Source: Owenia fusiformis (Eukaryota; Annelida; Polychaeta; Sabellida; Oweniidae). Taken from it: DNA of 64,000 nucleotides. The notes under the pieces were generated by a model. It was not told where the DNA came from and searched no databases. It saw only the letters and a program-made list of their open reading frames with translations. Position numbers and translations under genes: made by a program. This document shows positions 62,391 to 64,000 of this stretch, one piece after another (the first letter of the stretch is position 1; the number at the start of each line of letters is the position of its first letter). The stretch lies in contig CAIIXF020000008.1 in the NCBI GenBank assembly GCA_903813345.2, positions 16,104,822-16,168,821 of the forward strand, written 5' to 3'.

Positions 62391-62892
62391 CATATCATTT
62401 ACATGACCAGGATCACAATGTACATGGTCACTCAGAATGACCCTAAACATGATGAAATAACTTTTTTTGAAAATGTGACTGAAAAATAGCTAAAAGTAGG
62501 AGCTTGGGAAAGGTCACTGAACAGAATCTTTTGATTTTTTCAGAGAATGTGCCCAATATATTGCTCGAAATGATACAATTTTAGAAAATTTGATATCATT
62601 CGTAGAAAAGAAAAAAAGAGAAAAACTGAATTGAAAGGCGATCTCTTTTCCTTTTTATGACTGCCATTTTTGTTTCAGACAGTTTTCTAAAATTTCGAAG
62701 ATTGTATCAGTTAGAGCAATATTTTAGGTAAATTTTCTGAAAAATTAAAAAGATTCTGTTCATTGACCTTTCCCGAGGGGCTACTTTTAGCTATTATTCA
62801 GTCACATTTTCAGAGGGCTGAAAAAGTTATTTCATCATGTTAAGGGTCATTCTGACCATGTACATTGTGACCCTGGTCCTGTAAATGATATG
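62391..62892. mobile_element. MITE interrupting an older repeat
   Basis: 502 bp, ends catatcatttaca / tgtaaatgatatg with arms of about 150 bp (accaggatcacaatgtacatg ... catgtacattgtgaccctgg). It begins where a copy of the 61199-61605 family (62278-62390) stops. Confidence 0.82.
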
Positions 62893-63707
62893 CAGAACTA
62901 TTTGAATTGACTGGAGGTCAAAACAGACTCTGTTATCTTCGTTCAAAAAATGTCTAAAATGCCACATGTTTTGTCATTTCCTGTTAAGTAGCAAGGCACC
63001 TTAAGGCCAGGATGCATGTTCTGAATTTTGCTGCATTCCTCAATTGAGTCACGTGTTATTTTTCAAACATGAATCACTCCTTGGGTGAGAGCTGTAGACA
63101 ATGTGGTGAAGGAGTGATTCAAATTTGAAAAATAAAATGTACCATAGACCCTGACCTTAAGGATTTGTGTAACTACTAGACCAATGCCATACCACAAGTG
63201 AGATGTAACATATTTTCTACGACCATTCTCAAACCAGAAAGTGGAAAAATCCAATCATTGCCATACTTCAAAAGTCATAATTTGGAGGGCATTCTCATAC
63301 CAGATCTTAAAATCTCAGTCTATTGCCATACCAAATGTCGAAAAAGATACCCCATGTGCGCCGAGGATCCCCGTCAAGGTTTATATACAGTGAACCCCCT
63401 GGGCGGAACACCGACTGATCAATAGCGATAAAAAACGGTTGAAAAGAACTTAAGCTTTGAAGACTATTTCTTGGTCATACGCCTTCTCTGTTGTTTCTAT
63501 TTTCCAATTATGCAAAAGTAAACTTTCAATTTGAAAGAACGGTGATACTTATTATATTACAGTGGCAATTCAATTATCTGTTACTACCCCCATGAATGTG
63601 TGGGTGTTATGCCTTTTTATCGCACTTTGAAAAAGTGCTATATTGTCGTCGTCATGTGCTGTTGGGCGGGCGTGCGGGCGGGCGTGCGGGCGGGCGGGAC
63701 ATAAACC

Positions 63708-64000
63708 AAATCTTGTCATCAAATTTCCAGGATAACTGCTTACCTGTTCAACTTGAAATTTTTACAGATGCAAGAGCAGACTAGTACCAAGATCTGATTA
63801 GGTTAAGGGCATGCTGGGTAAACTACGTGGCGGCCATTTTGAATTTTTCAACAAATCTTGTCATCAAAATTCCAGGAAAACCACTTATCCGTTTAACTTG
63901 AAATTTTTACAGATGCAAGAGCAGACTATTGCCAAGATCTGATTAGGTTTTGGGTATGCTGGCTGAATTACATGGTGGCCATTTTGAATTTTTCAATTTG
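63708..64000. repeat. 145-bp tandem duplication at the window end
   Basis: The block beginning aaatcttgtcatcaaa at 63708 recurs at 63853 with few changes, including gaaatttttacagatgcaag and ggccattttgaatttttcaa. It follows a tttatcgcactttgaaaaagtgc hairpin (about 63617) and a GGGCGGGCGTGC simple repeat (63664-63699). It runs off the window. Confidence 0.85.

Larger units (their letters stand above)
60273..63707. other. Intron of the unknown gene, repeat-rich
   Basis: Holds the MITEs at 61199-61605 and 62391-62892 and a small inverted repeat at about 63050-63130 (gaatcactcc / ggagtgattc). A second exon of the gene starting at 58981 could not be identified; a 63198-63425 ORF is open but unrecognised. 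Confidence 0.4.

Overview
This window is AT-rich animal nuclear DNA. Genes are split into many short exons by introns of up to about 11 kb, and the sequence between exons is full of inverted-repeat DNA transposons, minisatellites and dispersed repeats. The protein matches (calcineurin B, eEF1-gamma, ADP-dependent glucokinase, a divergent sirtuin) and the repeat style suggest a marine invertebrate bilaterian. I cannot fix the phylum from sequence alone. Very few of the long open frames are genes; the real genes were rebuilt from conserved peptide blocks, GT/AG splice sites and matching intron phases.

Layout. (1) 1-24131, minus strand: a calcineurin regulatory subunit B gene. Two exons are certain (5590-5766 and 16924-16963), a start-codon exon at 24129-24131 is likely, and the C-terminal exons lie off the left edge. 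Its introns hold a 32-copy 96-bp satellite, mariner-like, pogo-like and other MITE elements, and a 1.6-kb fold-back element with an 8-bp target duplication. (2) 24274-35540, plus strand: a complete 11-exon eEF1-gamma gene (429 residues), head-to-head with calcineurin B and with a 5'TOP-like pyrimidine tract. Its introns carry several MITEs and a hAT element nested in another. (3) 35541-40611: a convergent intergenic region with a CpG/NRF1-motif promoter-like patch that has no assigned gene. (4) 40612-49124, minus strand: a complete 5-exon ADP-dependent glucokinase gene (477 residues). One intron contains a Mutator-like element nested in a pogo-like element right beside a splice acceptor. (5) 49602-55562, plus strand: a complete 6-exon divergent sirtuin (399 residues) with an N-terminal Cys/His zinc-finger-like module, sharing a 477-bp divergent promoter with ADPGK. 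A minisatellite of about 1.5 kb in its last intron is built on the real splice-donor sequence. (6) 55563-58980: intergenic. (7) 58981 onward, plus strand: first coding exon of an unrecognised gene, followed by an intron full of MITEs to the window end.

The genes do not form a pathway. What links them is arrangement: two divergent pairs (calcineurin B/eEF1-gamma and ADPGK/sirtuin), one convergent pair (eEF1-gamma/ADPGK), and repeated transposon insertion within 20-35 bases of splice acceptors. The most unusual observations are the donor-derived minisatellite, the transposon nest at an ADPGK splice acceptor, the fold-back element, and the zinc-finger sirtuin with a changed NAD-loop motif.
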